Notes: a model not told the origin generated them from the letters alone. Shown: positions 34,435-43,346, counted from the first letter of the stretch. The stretch: DNA of 64,000 nt from Spirochaetota bacterium (GCA_016214035.1 JACRPF010000018.1:62001-126000); one strand, 5' to 3'. Numbers and translations are program-made.

Positions 34435-35961
34435 TCAGGAGGCCTTTTTTTTACGGTTACGGCACTTGTTTACCGCGTTCAGATAGGCTTTAAGGGAGGC
34501 CTCGAGGACGTCGGTTGAAGCGCCGCGACCGCTAAATCGCTCGTCGTCATGGATAATGCTCAGCGACACCTCGCCGACGGCGTCTTTTCCGCCGGTAACC
34601 GCGTGAATTTCATAATCGCCGAGCTTTGACTTTATTCCGGTTATCTTATCCACAGCATTGAACAGCGCATCAACCGGACCGTCGCCGCTTGCGGCTTCCT
34701 CATATGAAGTGCCATCCTTCTTCAGACGAACCGTGGCGCTCGGAATCACGCTGTTCCCTGACAACACATGCATATAATCCAGTGTAAAATCAGCAGCAGT
34801 CAGATTGAGCCCGTCGTTCACAATGGCGATGATATCGTCGTCATAGACCTCTTTTTTCTTATCCGCCAGCTGCAGGAAGCGGGTATACATCGTTTCTACC
34901 GCGCTTTTTTCCAACGAAAAACCCAACTGCACCAGTTTCTCGGAGAACCCATGACGTCCCGTATGCCGCCCCATGATGAGCGATGAAGATTCCCGCCCTA
35001 TGGATTCCGGCGTCATAATTTCATATGTCTCGCGTGACTTCAGCATACCGTCCTGGTGAATACCGCTTTCATGTGCGAATGCATTTTTCCCGACGATGGC
35101 CTTGTTCGGCTGAATCGTGAAGCCGGTATATGAAGAAACCTTTTTGCTCGCGTTATAGATTTCCCTGGTGACAATATTCGTCGTCGCCGGAAAAGCGTCT
35201 TTTCTGACCGCCAATGCCATGACAACCTCTTCCAGCGCTGCGCTTCCCGCCCGCTCACCGACACCGTTGATGGTGCATTCTATTTGTGTTGCGCCTGCTT
35301 CAATTGCGGCCAAGGAGTTCGCCGTTGCCAATCCCAAATCGTTATGACAATGCACTGACAGCACCGCTTTATCGATATTCTTCACTCGCTTGGAGAGCTC
35401 GCGAATGATGGCGCTGAATTCAGACGGCACCGTGTAACCGACGGTATCCGGAATATTTATCGTCGTAGCTCCCGCATCGATGACCGCTTCGACAATTTCG
35501 CTTAAAAATTCGATGCGTGAACGTGTGGCGTCTTCGGCCGAAAATTCAACATCTTTTACCAGCGATGCCGCATATTTTACGGCGTCAACACCGAGTTTCA
35601 TCACCTCGGCGGGTGTTTTCTTGAACTTATGCTTGATGTGTATATCGCTGGTTGCGATGAACGTATGAATGCGCGGTTTGGCGGCATGCTTTATCGCATT
35701 ATACGCGCTGTCGATATCGCCTTTCACCGCACGCGCCAGCGCACAGATGACCGGCCCCTTCACTTCTTTGGCTATCTGCCGGCAGGCTTCAAACTGCACT
35801 TCGGATGATATCGGGAAACCGGCCTCGATGACATCGACCTTCATCTTTGCCAGTGTCCGGGCAACATCCAGCTTCTGTTCCAGTGACATCGACGCCCCCG
35901 GCGCCTGCTCTCCGTCACGCAGCGTTGTATCGAAAATAATAATGTTTCTTTCTTTTGACAT
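34435..35961 (-). CDS. leuA: 2-isopropylmalate synthase
   Basis: LeuA condenses acetyl-CoA with 2-oxoisovalerate, the first committed step of leucine synthesis. It has the HMGL-like TIM barrel with DTTLRDGEQAPGASMS, the metal-binding VHCHNDLGLATANSLAAIEAG, and ECTINGVGERAGSAALEE. The C-terminal LeuA dimer/regulatory domain (residues about 385-500) is complete, so leucine feedback inhibition is expected. The 508-residue length fits the short bacterial type. AAGGAAGG precedes the ATG. No leuBCD is nearby. A long leader with a terminator lies upstream. Confidence 0.94.
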   Translation of the reverse strand: MSKERNIIIFDTTLRDGEQAPGASMSLEQKLDVARTLAKMKVDVIEAGFPISSEVQFEACRQIAKEVKGPVICALARAVKGDIDSAYNAIKHAAKPRIHTFIATSDIHIKHKFKKTPAEVMKLGVDAVKYAASLVKDVEFSAEDATRSRIEFLSEIVEAVIDAGATTINIPDTVGYTVPSEFSAIIRELSKRVKNIDKAVLSVHCHNDLGLATANSLAAIEAGATQIECTINGVGERAGSAALEEVVMALAVRKDAFPATTNIVTREIYNASKKVSSYTGFTIQPNKAIVGKNAFAHESGIHQDGMLKSRETYEIMTPESIGRESSSLIMGRHTGRHGFSEKLVQLGFSLEKSAVETMYTRFLQLADKKKEVYDDDIIAIVNDGLNLTAADFTLDYMHVLSGNSVIPSATVRLKKDGTSYEEAASGDGPVDALFNAVDKITGIKSKLGDYEIHAVTGGKDAVGEVSLSIIHDDERFSGRGASTDVLEASLKAYLNAVNKCRNRKKKAS

Positions 35962-36112
35962 AATCGTCCTTCCTTAAATTATATAGTATGGATATTTGGT
36001 TGAAAAAAGATGTTCCCCTACCGGGGGAGGATACTGAGCATACGGCGGCAATAGACGCATCCGCCGTCAACTTTTATTGTATAAAAATCGCTATACATAG
36101 CAAATCACCTTT

Positions 36113-36172
36113 AAAAAAAGGCAAAAAAGCAAAGTCGCGATACCTGGGAGGTGTACGGCTTTACTTTTTTGC
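36113..36172 (-). terminator. Leader terminator (attenuator candidate) of leuA
   Basis: On the minus strand the arms 36159-36172 and 36121-36134 pair over 13 of 14 positions. An upper stem (GTACACCT with AGGTATC) extends the hairpin. Seven T residues follow (36119-36113). It lies between the promoter and leuA, about 150 bp before the start codon, so read-through must occur or be regulated. Confidence 0.75.
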
Positions 36173-36185
36173 ACTACCGACATAA

Positions 36186-36224
36186 TGCAGCGGTACCTTA
36201 GCTTGGGAGGAAGATACAACTGCA
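36186..36224 (-). ncRNA. 5' hairpin of the leuA leader RNA
   Basis: TGCAG-TT-GTATCTT pairs with AAGGTAC-CG-CTGCA (5 bp, a 2x2 internal loop, then 7 bp) around an 11-base loop that contains CCTCCC. The terminator hairpin that follows has the same CCTCCC at its tip. The 345-bp gap between leuA and the J-protein gene holds this leader, a further hairpin pairing ACGGCGG with CCGCCGT (36041-36066) and no convincing protein gene. The RNA class is not recognised. Confidence 0.5.
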
Positions 36225-36237
36225 ACCTGCTGAATAC

Positions 36238-36266
36238 ATTATAACAAAAACCGAAACCTTTGTCAA
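36238..36266 (-). promoter_or_regulatory. Consensus sigma70 promoter of leuA
   Basis: Perfect TTGACA (36261-36266) and perfect TATAAT (36238-36243) with a 17-bp spacer on the minus strand. The start point would be near 36231, giving a leader of about 270 nt. Confidence 0.85.
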
Positions 36267-36306
36267 TAGCCATCACGTTGAAATCTGAGCTGTGTATTGC
36301 GCAAGA

Positions 36307-36633
36307 TTATAAATGGAAGAATTGCTTTATTTTCTGCCCAAATGAGGGTTTTGATTGCGGACGATATGACGGCGATGCCGAATCGTACCGCATTGAGAAC
36401 GGCGACGGCGCCTGATAGTTCTGCATGGCGATATCATAGGCGAATTTGGCATGCGTATCTGAAAGCGTGTGATACGCTTCCAATATATCGCGAAATGCTT
36501 CATTCGCATTCGGTTTTTTTGACAAATCGGGGTGATACATCAATGCAAGCTTTTTGAACGCAGCCTTTATGTCATTCATTCCAGCGTTGTATTTCACGTT
36601 CAAAATCTGATAGTAGTTTTTCGTTTGTTTCAT
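36307..36633 (-). CDS. Short J-domain protein
   Basis: This 108-residue protein has a J domain at residues 5-68 with the HPD motif (LMYHPDLSKK) needed to stimulate DnaK ATPase. The remaining 40 residues are Pro/Ser/Tyr-rich. It lacks the Gly/Phe, zinc-finger and C-terminal substrate domains of DnaJ, so it is a type III J-protein. Its target is unknown. GAGG is upstream of the ATG. Confidence 0.88.
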   Translation of the reverse strand: MKQTKNYYQILNVKYNAGMNDIKAAFKKLALMYHPDLSKKPNANEAFRDILEAYHTLSDTHAKFAYDIAMQNYQAPSPFSMRYDSASPSYRPQSKPSFGQKIKQFFHL

Positions 36634-36686
36634 AACCGTGCCTCGTCGCCTTATAATACTCTACTATCATCGGCTGTTTCAGGAAT

Positions 36687-37547
36687 TCATTTAGCAATTT
36701 GATTTTTCTGAACATGACACTTTTCTTCTATATATTTGATCACACTGTCATCCTCATTCGTACCGATAACAACCTCAGCAGCCGAACGAACCGCCTGAGG
36801 AGCGTTCGATACCGCAACAGCCGTATCCGCAATGGCGAACATCGGCAAATCGTTCAGATTATCGCCGAATACGGTAAGGTGTGTATCCGGGGCGAACCGT
36901 GACTGAAGCTCGCGTATACCGTTCGCTTTGGTCGCATCACTATGCTGCACCATGAGCCAGTAATATCCGTGTGTATAGGTATCTTCAAAATGATAATAAC
37001 ACAATGATGTACCGAACGTGCGAACCAATTCATCATAGAGCGGTGTCGTGTGCTCCGGCCTGCCAATAATCGTAAAAACCACGATCTCACCGCTCAGCGC
37101 CTCGGCAATATGTTCGACATGCCTGAGACGTTTATCCCCCGTTGCGATGCGCTGGTCGTAGTATGACTGCATGCCGTCGTTCAAAACCCGCTCGTAGCTC
37201 ACCAGATCGAGACCACCCTTCACTGATGCCACAAACGGCTGCAGACCGTAATGCAGCGACATATCAAGAACACTTCGCGCAATGGCAGCGTCAAGATATC
37301 GGGCGAAGATATGTTTTCCCGTTCGATAATCGCTGATAAGCGAACCGTTGGAACAGACAAGCGGCAGCCTGAATTGTATATCCCCGAGTATTGCCTGTAT
37401 CGAAACGATATTCCTCGCGCTGGCGACACTGATGAGCACATCGTTTGCAATCAGCTCGTTGAGTTTATTATACGTATACTGCGATAGCGTGGCATCGTTC
37501 CGCAGCAACGTGCCGTCAAGGTCGGTGATAAATAATCTTTTGTTCAC
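36687..37547 (-). CDS. HAD-superfamily phosphatase, Cof type
   Basis: The product is about 286 residues with the Cof/HAD-IIB layout. Motif I is FITDLDGTLL, motif II lies in LISVASARN, and motif IV is VFGDNLNDLPMFAIADTAVAVSNA. The type IIB cap lies between. Members dephosphorylate sugar phosphates, FMN or other small metabolites. I start at GTG 37547. A TTG at 37562 overlapping the upstream stop (TTGA) is the alternative. It is in a two-gene unit with the flavin-binding protein. Confidence 0.87.
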   Translation of the reverse strand: MNKRLFITDLDGTLLRNDATLSQYTYNKLNELIANDVLISVASARNIVSIQAILGDIQFRLPLVCSNGSLISDYRTGKHIFARYLDAAIARSVLDMSLHYGLQPFVASVKGGLDLVSYERVLNDGMQSYYDQRIATGDKRLRHVEHIAEALSGEIVVFTIIGRPEHTTPLYDELVRTFGTSLCYYHFEDTYTHGYYWLMVQHSDATKANGIRELQSRFAPDTHLTVFGDNLNDLPMFAIADTAVAVSNAPQAVRSAAEVVIGTNEDDSVIKYIEEKCHVQKNQIAK

Positions 37548-37558
37548 AGAATTACCGT

Positions 37559-38017
37559 TCAATATCCGTTCTTCTTGCCGGTCATTTGCTCAATAGTTAT
37601 CGCCACAACGGCGGTACGTGCGAGCATAGCGTCTTCATATTCCGGTTTTTCGCCGGTGTACTGCGCCATGAAAGAATTCAGTGCGGTACGTTTTTCGTCA
37701 GGCGTTTCAATGAACCGTATGCGCCCGACACCAGCCACCGACATAAAATGGGTACCCCAGCCGCATGCCTTCGCAGCGGGCACCAGTTCCTGGGCTGCAA
37801 CTATCACAAACGATACGCGCGGGTCTTTTCGCCACAACGCCACCTTCCGGCCATCCTGCGCGCAATGCAGATACATTGTCCTGTCGCGATATCCGTAATT
37901 CATAGGCAGGACGTAGGGATATCCGTCGTCATTCATCGCAAGATAAACCACATTGCTTTTCGCAACAAGTGTTTCGATCTCATGAGCGTCCGTGATCTCG
38001 CGTTCTTTTCTTCGCAT
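37559..38017 (-). CDS. Pyridoxamine 5'-phosphate oxidase-like flavin-binding protein (NimA type)
   Basis: The 152-residue split-barrel protein carries SNVVYLAMNDDGYPYVLPMNYGY and MYLHCAQDGRKVALWRKDPRVSFVI, which are hallmarks of the NimA/PNPOx-like family that bind FMN. Some relatives reduce nitroimidazoles; most have unknown roles. The Cys/His-containing loop around CGWGTHFMSVAGVGRI is typical. The end overlaps the HAD gene's possible TTG start. Confidence 0.85.
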   Translation of the reverse strand: MRRKEREITDAHEIETLVAKSNVVYLAMNDDGYPYVLPMNYGYRDRTMYLHCAQDGRKVALWRKDPRVSFVIVAAQELVPAAKACGWGTHFMSVAGVGRIRFIETPDEKRTALNSFMAQYTGEKPEYEDAMLARTAVVAITIEQMTGKKNGY

Positions 38018-38086
38018 GGGAATGGATTGCTCCTTCGTAAAGATGTTTCGTATAATAGACTAACTTAACAACAATACAAGCGCCTG

Positions 38087-40183
38087 TTATTTTATCCGCA
38101 AGACCCGTGTCGCATTGAAGATGGCCAGCAGCGCGACTCCCATATCGCCGAACACGGCCTCCCACATGGTGGCAACACCCATGAAACCGAGGACGATGAA
38201 AAGGCTTTTCACCCCGAGCGCAAAGACGATGTTTTGTATCAATATCCGCTTTGTTTTTTTAGCAATCCGTATTGCCTCGGGAATCTTCATGAGCGAATCG
38301 TTCATGATAACGACATCGGCGGTTTCAATCGCCGCATCTGAGCCCAGATTGCCCATGGAAATGCCGACATCTGCCCGCGCAAGCACCGGTGCATCGTTGA
38401 TACCGTCACCCACAAACGCTATCTTGTCATTCTTTTTCTCTTGACTTATCAACCGCTCCAGAATAGAAACCTTATCCTCGGGCATCAATTCTGCGTGGTA
38501 TTCATCAAGTCCAACAAATTGGGACACGTTCTGTGCCGCCTCTTTATTGTCACCGGTAAGCATCACCAATTGCCGGATACCTGCTTTTCTCAATGCGGCA
38601 ACCGCGTCCCGTGAATCCTGTTTAACCTCATCGCCCACAACAATATATCCGGCATAGTCGTTCTCAACGGCTACATGGACAACGGTGCCGGACACAGCGC
38701 ATACGTCATGTTTTATATTGTACGCATGCATCAGCCGATCATTGCCTATCAGAACCGATTTATTCTCAATACGGGCAGTAATGCCCTTCCCGCCTAATTC
38801 GTGATACTCCTGAATTGAATCCGGCATGATGGGGCTGCCGTATGCCTCCCGTATTGAAACCGCTATCGGATGATTCGAGTGCGCTTCAGCCTCGGCGGCC
38901 ATTCTCAGTATCTGGTCTTTTGTATATCCGTTCCTGGTGACGATATCGATGACTTTGAAAACGCCTTTGGTGATTGTCCCGGTTTTATCGAACACGATAG
39001 TTTTTACAGAAGTGAGTGCCTCCAGATAATTCGAGCCTTTGATCAGTATCCCTTTCCGTGACGCCCCGCCGATGCCGCCGAAATACGCGAGCGGAATGCT
39101 TATCACGAGTGCGCAAGGGCACGATATTACGAGGATGACGAGCGCGCGGTATATCCAATCGGCAAAACGCTGACTTGGCATGAGAAGCGGCGGCAGTATC
39201 GCTGTAAGCAAGGCGATGACCACGATGGCAGGTGTGTAATATTTCGCGAATGTTGTAAAAAACTGTTCTGTCTTCGCTTTTTTATGCGTGGCATTTTCAA
39301 CCAGCTCCAGTATCTTTGATATCGACGACGCGCCGAACGGTTTGGTTACTGAAACGGTCAACAGCCCCGACCTATTCACCATGCCGGCGAGTACTGTTTC
39401 ACGCTCTCTGACGGTACGCGGTACCGATTCACCGGTCAATGCCGATGTGTCCACCTGCGAGTGGCCTGACACCACGGTTCCGTCGAGCGGGATCTTCTCG
39501 CCCGGCCGTACGATGACCTCATCGCCTATCTTCACCGCTTCCGGCTTCACTTTGATGACATCGCCGTTCGACCGGATATTGGCATAATCCGGCCGTATTT
39601 CCAGAAGCGAGCGAATCGACCGCCGTGACCGTGACAGCGATAACTCTTCGAGAAACTCACCGGCTTTGAAGAAGAGCATGACTCCGGCGGCTTCCGGCAA
39701 AGCTCGAATCACAATGGCACCCGCCGTTGCGAGCGTCATGAGAAAGTTCTCATCGAAAACACCGCCCCGCGTGATGTTCTTGAACGCACTGGCGATCACC
39801 TTCCAGCCCGACAAGCCGTAAATCAGTAAAAATACAATGTACTCACCCACTTGATACGGTGTTGCTTTCAATTGTTTCTGAAATATCAACCCGGCAATAT
39901 AGACTACCGCAAGCACGGCAATGAACAGAAGCTCCTTCCTTGGATTGAAACTGTCCTCAGCATCATGACTATGGTCGTGTTCGTCCTCGTCTACTATCGT
40001 CACACCCGGCTCAATCCTGTTTATTTCGCTCTGTACCTTCTGTATATCCTTTGTGTCAATATGCATTGATAACGAGGCAAAATCGATTGAGACATAGCTC
40101 ACACAATCCATTTTTTTTATCCCCGCCTCAAGTTTCGCCGCGCAATTGGGACAATCGAGATTTTTCAGTATATATTTTTTCAT
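38087..40183 (-). CDS. Heavy-metal P1B-type ATPase (Zn/Cd/Pb type)
   Basis: The 698-residue pump has an N-terminal heavy-metal-associated domain (NLDCPNCAAKLE). A His/Asp-rich linker (EDEHDHSHDAED) and the membrane helices follow. The CPC metal motif is ISCPCALVISIP, the phosphorylation site DKTGTITKG, with HP in AHSNHPIAVS and GDGINDAPVLA in the hinge. CPC with a His-rich linker favours Zn, Cd or Pb over Cu. It lies one base after the ArsR-family gene and is surely controlled by it. GGGAG precedes the ATG. Confidence 0.93.
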   Translation of the reverse strand: MKKYILKNLDCPNCAAKLEAGIKKMDCVSYVSIDFASLSMHIDTKDIQKVQSEINRIEPGVTIVDEDEHDHSHDAEDSFNPRKELLFIAVLAVVYIAGLIFQKQLKATPYQVGEYIVFLLIYGLSGWKVIASAFKNITRGGVFDENFLMTLATAGAIVIRALPEAAGVMLFFKAGEFLEELSLSRSRRSIRSLLEIRPDYANIRSNGDVIKVKPEAVKIGDEVIVRPGEKIPLDGTVVSGHSQVDTSALTGESVPRTVRERETVLAGMVNRSGLLTVSVTKPFGASSISKILELVENATHKKAKTEQFFTTFAKYYTPAIVVIALLTAILPPLLMPSQRFADWIYRALVILVISCPCALVISIPLAYFGGIGGASRKGILIKGSNYLEALTSVKTIVFDKTGTITKGVFKVIDIVTRNGYTKDQILRMAAEAEAHSNHPIAVSIREAYGSPIMPDSIQEYHELGGKGITARIENKSVLIGNDRLMHAYNIKHDVCAVSGTVVHVAVENDYAGYIVVGDEVKQDSRDAVAALRKAGIRQLVMLTGDNKEAAQNVSQFVGLDEYHAELMPEDKVSILERLISQEKKNDKIAFVGDGINDAPVLARADVGISMGNLGSDAAIETADVVIMNDSLMKIPEAIRIAKKTKRILIQNIVFALGVKSLFIVLGFMGVATMWEAVFGDMGVALLAIFNATRVLRIK

Positions 40184-40184
40184 A

Positions 40185-40556
40185 CTACACTCCCGATTCC
40201 TCTTTGATATGCACCATTCCCAATTGGTATATTTCAGTTATGTGTTCGTCGTCAAGCGAATAATAGACAATCTTCCCCTCTTTCCGGTACTTGACCATAT
40301 CCGCCGCCTTGAGCGTCTTCAGCTGATGCGAGATTGTGGTCTGATTCATATTGAGTACCGCCGCTATATCACATACACAGAGTTCCTCATGCAAAAGCGC
40401 ATTGATGATCTTTATTCTGGTCGGGTCCCCGAGCGTCTTGAAAAAGTCGCCGGCTTTTCGGATAATTTCCTCAGACGGCATGTTTTTTTGGGCCCTTGTA
40501 ACCATATCTTTGTGTATCGCCTGGGTTTTACAAACCGCTATAGCTTGTGACGGCAT
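40185..40556 (-). CDS. ArsR/SmtB-family metal-sensing repressor
   Basis: The 123-residue winged-helix repressor has FKTLGDPTRIKIINALL and the metal-binding-type ELCVCDIAAVLNMNQTTISHQLKTL. The C-terminal helix has acidic and His residues (DDEHITEIYQLGMVHI) suited to an alpha5 metal site. It should release DNA on binding Zn, Cd or Pb and so induce the ATPase. The start codon follows GGAGG. A strong inverted repeat overlaps its own promoter region. Confidence 0.92.
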   Translation of the reverse strand: MPSQAIAVCKTQAIHKDMVTRAQKNMPSEEIIRKAGDFFKTLGDPTRIKIINALLHEELCVCDIAAVLNMNQTTISHQLKTLKAADMVKYRKEGKIVYYSLDDEHITEIYQLGMVHIKEESGV

Positions 40557-40577
40557 GCATCAGCCTCCGGAATAGAT

Positions 40578-40615
40578 TATATTTATATATGCACACATGC
40601 GCATATATAAATATA
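40578..40615. promoter_or_regulatory. Operator: 15-bp perfect inverted repeat upstream of arsR-type gene
   Basis: TATATTTATATATGC (40578-40592) and GCATATATAAATATA (40601-40615) are perfect complements around an 8-base centre. The site lies just downstream of the minus-strand promoter, 22 bp ahead of the repressor ATG. The AT-rich arms resemble SmtB/CadC operators. Confidence 0.75.
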
Positions 40616-40640
40616 ATAATACAACTTCTATATTTGTCAA
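40613..40640 (-). promoter_or_regulatory. Promoter of the arsR-ATPase operon
   Basis: Perfect TTGACA (40635-40640) and TATTAT (40613-40618) with a 16-bp spacer on the minus strand. The -10 element overlaps the end of the inverted repeat. Confidence 0.6.
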
Positions 40641-40653
40641 TGCCCTTTGCCGG

Positions 40654-41349
40654 TTACTTCACCGCAACAATCACCGCTCCCATGTACTTCCGCCAGAGTA
40701 TGTCGGCTTTCGAAAATCCAGCCGCCTTCAGAAACGTAAAATGCTCAGCCACCGGTGCTGGGGAATCCTCGCGCTTGAAGTTCCTCAGCAGCTGAGCTAC
40801 CCCTTTCGGCGGCAATGTTTTTTTCAGGAACGACACCCATTGCCCCATGGCATATGCCTGCAGATGCTTCGTCGCCCCCAGCACCACATCGGCATTGACG
40901 AATACGCCGCCGGGTTTCAGAGCGGCATATATCTTCCGGCAGAATGACTGTTTATCGGCATCAGTCACCAGATGATGCAGTGCGAAGGAGCTTATCACCG
41001 CATCATATTTTCCGGTGAAAGAGAAATGATAAAAATCTGAACATACATACGTGGTCTTCCGGTATTTGCCGAGTTTCCGTGACGCCATGGTGAGCATATT
41101 CTCCGACATATCAACGCAGGTCATCACCGCTTTCGGGTATGCGTTCATGAATTTCAACGCGAGTTCACCGGTACCTGTACCGAGATCGGCAACGCGCATC
41201 GTCCGCCCTCGCGCGAACGGGACTGCGGCAACAGCCGTGTCGAGCATTTCATCATAACAGGGGATGAACTTCACGATGTTTGCATCGAACTGCTTCGCCT
41301 CATCGTCAAAATGGTCGTGAATCACCTTCATCTTACTTTTTGTATCCAT
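40654..41349 (-). CDS. Class I SAM-dependent methyltransferase
   Basis: The 231-residue methyltransferase has the SAM-binding motif I VADLGTGTGELALKF, the acidic CVDMSENML, and motif IV ISSFALHHLV. KPGGVFVNADVVLG corresponds to motif VI. The substrate is unknown. It is the last gene of the long minus-strand run and its end faces the arsR promoter. Confidence 0.85.
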   Translation of the reverse strand: MDTKSKMKVIHDHFDDEAKQFDANIVKFIPCYDEMLDTAVAAVPFARGRTMRVADLGTGTGELALKFMNAYPKAVMTCVDMSENMLTMASRKLGKYRKTTYVCSDFYHFSFTGKYDAVISSFALHHLVTDADKQSFCRKIYAALKPGGVFVNADVVLGATKHLQAYAMGQWVSFLKKTLPPKGVAQLLRNFKREDSPAPVAEHFTFLKAAGFSKADILWRKYMGAVIVAVK

Positions 41350-41375
41350 GATAAATCCTTTGCTACAAAATTGAA

Positions 41376-42269
41376 CTACAACTTTATGAAAAACAATGCA
41401 ACTCCGGCCACGGCCAGCACCGCACCCGCTATCTCACGCAGCCCTATCTTTTCCTTGAATATCGTCACTGCGGGAATGAGCAGCAATACCGGTGTCATTG
41501 CCATAATAGTGGAAACGACACCGGCGTGGCCGTTCTTGAGCGCCACCATGGACATTGCAACACCGAATGAAGGGCCGAAGAACGATGCCGCGGTAAGCCT
41601 GAGCAGCATCGGTTTTTCTCTGAGCGTCCGCAGCATAGCGCCGGCTTTTCGGGTAACGATGAGCACCGCCGCAAAACCGACAACCGCGGTTGCTAGCCGG
41701 AGCTGTGTTGCGGTAAGCGGTTCAATAGAGCGCATCCCCTGCTTGCTGAAGAGATATCCGCATGCCTGGGATACGGCCGCGATGAATGCAAACAGCGCAC
41801 CGGTCATTCGATGCTTCATATCGGCATGCGATTCCCCGTTCTTTCTGCGCAGTATCACAAGCGCAATACCGCTCAAGGTGAGCGCTACTCCGGCTATGGC
41901 GACCGGAGCGAGCGTTTCATGCAGGAATATGAATGCTCCGAATGCGGCAAGGGCCGGAGTCAGCGCATATACGAGCATGGTGATGCGCGCGCCTATCATC
42001 GTGAGCGCTTTGAAAAGAAACAGGTCTCCGATGACAAAACCGACGAGACCCGATAACGCCATCCACGCCAGTGCGTCATTCGGCACCGGTGCAATGATGT
42101 ACCGATGCGTGACCAGCACGAACAAGGTGAGCATCACAAGCGCGAAAACGACTTTCACGAAGTTCACGACCACAACCCCGGCACGTTTCGAGGCTTCTTC
42201 AAAAAGCGTAATACCTACCGTCCATGATGCCGCGGTTATTATCGCGGCGATTTCTGCTGTATACTTCAT
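41376..42269 (-). CDS. EamA/DMT-family transporter
   Basis: The 297-residue protein has ten hydrophobic segments in two EamA repeats (for example LVGFVIGDLFLFKALTMIGA and the second-half TAASFFGPSFGVAMSMVALKNGHAGVV). Drug/metabolite transporters of this type export amino acids or other metabolites. The ATG at 42269 overlaps the upstream acetyltransferase stop (ATGA). A longer frame has no membrane start. Grouping with acetyltransferases and an aminotransferase suggests export of an amino-acid derivative, which is inference. Confidence 0.87.
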   Translation of the reverse strand: MKYTAEIAAIITAASWTVGITLFEEASKRAGVVVVNFVKVVFALVMLTLFVLVTHRYIIAPVPNDALAWMALSGLVGFVIGDLFLFKALTMIGARITMLVYALTPALAAFGAFIFLHETLAPVAIAGVALTLSGIALVILRRKNGESHADMKHRMTGALFAFIAAVSQACGYLFSKQGMRSIEPLTATQLRLATAVVGFAAVLIVTRKAGAMLRTLREKPMLLRLTAASFFGPSFGVAMSMVALKNGHAGVVSTIMAMTPVLLLIPAVTIFKEKIGLREIAGAVLAVAGVALFFIKL

Positions 42270-42763
42270 TCCGCCACCGCCGTCTGCAATATCATCCACG
42301 ACGGTTTGGAGATGAATCCCGCACGTTCATACACGCCTTTACCCGCGTCGCTCGCATATAGCGTCACCCGTGGTATGCCGCGTTTCTTAGCTTCGGCATT
42401 GATCGCCTGCATCACCGTAGCGGCACATCCGCGCCCGCGATGCTGCACTTCGGTATACACACCATAGACATACAGTACATCATACACATGGGGAATATCG
42501 ACCGTCGGCGGCCAGCCGCTCAGAAGTGATGCGGTACCGCTCGCGGCTATATCATTTCCATGCAATACTATAAACGCATACAATCCGGCCCCGTCTATGC
42601 GCTCCCTGAGAAAATCGCCGTACGCCGTATCGAATACGTCCAGTTTGTGCGGATCGATTGATTCTTTTTTGACTGCGCTGATCTCTTCCATCATCAGCCG
42701 TCGATGGCGCACCAATATATCAACATCTGCCGCGACGGCTCTTCGAATCGCATACTGTTCCAT
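42266..42763 (-). CDS. GNAT acetyltransferase (first in translation order before EamA)
   Basis: The product is 165 residues from the ATG at 42763, which has GGGAGC upstream. The acetyl-CoA loop is EVQHRGRGCAATVMQAI, and the RVTLYASDAGKGVYERAGF end block is typical. A longer in-frame reading into the neighbouring gene is not supported. It lies 4 bp after the next acetyltransferase and overlaps the EamA start. Confidence 0.85.
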   Translation of the reverse strand: MEQYAIRRAVAADVDILVRHRRLMMEEISAVKKESIDPHKLDVFDTAYGDFLRERIDGAGLYAFIVLHGNDIAASGTASLLSGWPPTVDIPHVYDVLYVYGVYTEVQHRGRGCAATVMQAINAEAKKRGIPRVTLYASDAGKGVYERAGFISKPSWMILQTAVAE

Positions 42764-42767
42764 CGTA

Positions 42768-43346
42768 TTATGCTCCCTCAATAACCCGCTGTACATAGGG
42801 ACTTTTAAATTCCCATGCCACTGCGTCCATAAAAATGATATCGTACGCGGTGCCGGCAATAAGCCATGCTTTCCGCCGCCGTCCGATATGTTTAAAGCCG
42901 GCTTTCTCATACGCACGAATTCCGGCCATATTGAACTCGAAAACAGACAGCCGGACATTCCGCAGATTCAGGATATTGAAAGCGTAATCGAGCGTCAGCT
43001 GCGTGGCCTCAGTGCCGAAACCTTTCCCGTGATACTGCTTGTCCCCGATGTGAATACCGAAATCCGCCTGCCCGTGCACATAATCGATCCTGCTGAGAGC
43101 GCTGTAACCGATCAATGCATCACGTTCATTGCTGACAATGGAAAACAGAAACAGGCCCGGGTCCTTGCCGAGAGCCGCATTCGTCAGAAACTCACGCTCC
43201 GTCGTTTCGCTGGAACCTCTCGCAACGCGCCCGAGATTCATCGTTATTTCGATGTCATTGAACCACTGTGCCGATATCGCAGCATCATCCGGTGACGGCG
43301 GCGACAGATAGCACTTACTGCCGAGAAGCTTTTTATAATACTTCAT
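42768..43346 (-). CDS. RimJ/RimL-type GNAT acetyltransferase
   Basis: This 192-residue protein has a RimL-like fold: the MKYYKKLLGSKCYLSPPSPDDA opening, the pyrophosphate loop QYHGKGFGTEATQLTLDYAF, and NMAGIRAYEKAGF. It is a close paralogue of the next gene upstream (43349-43915). The openings, the GTEA...LDY segment followed by FNILNL, and the C-terminal EFxSPxV segment match. The substrate could be an N-terminal or small-molecule amine. Confidence 0.87.
   Translation of the reverse strand: MKYYKKLLGSKCYLSPPSPDDAAISAQWFNDIEITMNLGRVARGSSETTEREFLTNAALGKDPGLFLFSIVSNERDALIGYSALSRIDYVHGQADFGIHIGDKQYHGKGFGTEATQLTLDYAFNILNLRNVRLSVFEFNMAGIRAYEKAGFKHIGRRRKAWLIAGTAYDIIFMDAVAWEFKSPYVQRVIEGA

Noticed and set aside
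36091-36185. Leu-rich leader peptide controlling leuA
   Set aside because: The frame has LLFCLFL near its end, but no ribosome-binding site and its Leu codons lie inside the terminator stem rather than before it.
36113-36231. T-box leader for leuA
   Set aside because: AAGGTACCGC resembles the T-box core, but the TGGN bulge that pairs with tRNA NCCA is missing and no stem I specifier is evident.
41311-42315. A 334-codon Ser/Ala/Thr-rich frame antisense to the EamA transporter
   Set aside because: Its composition is the complement of a hydrophobic membrane protein; no start signal.
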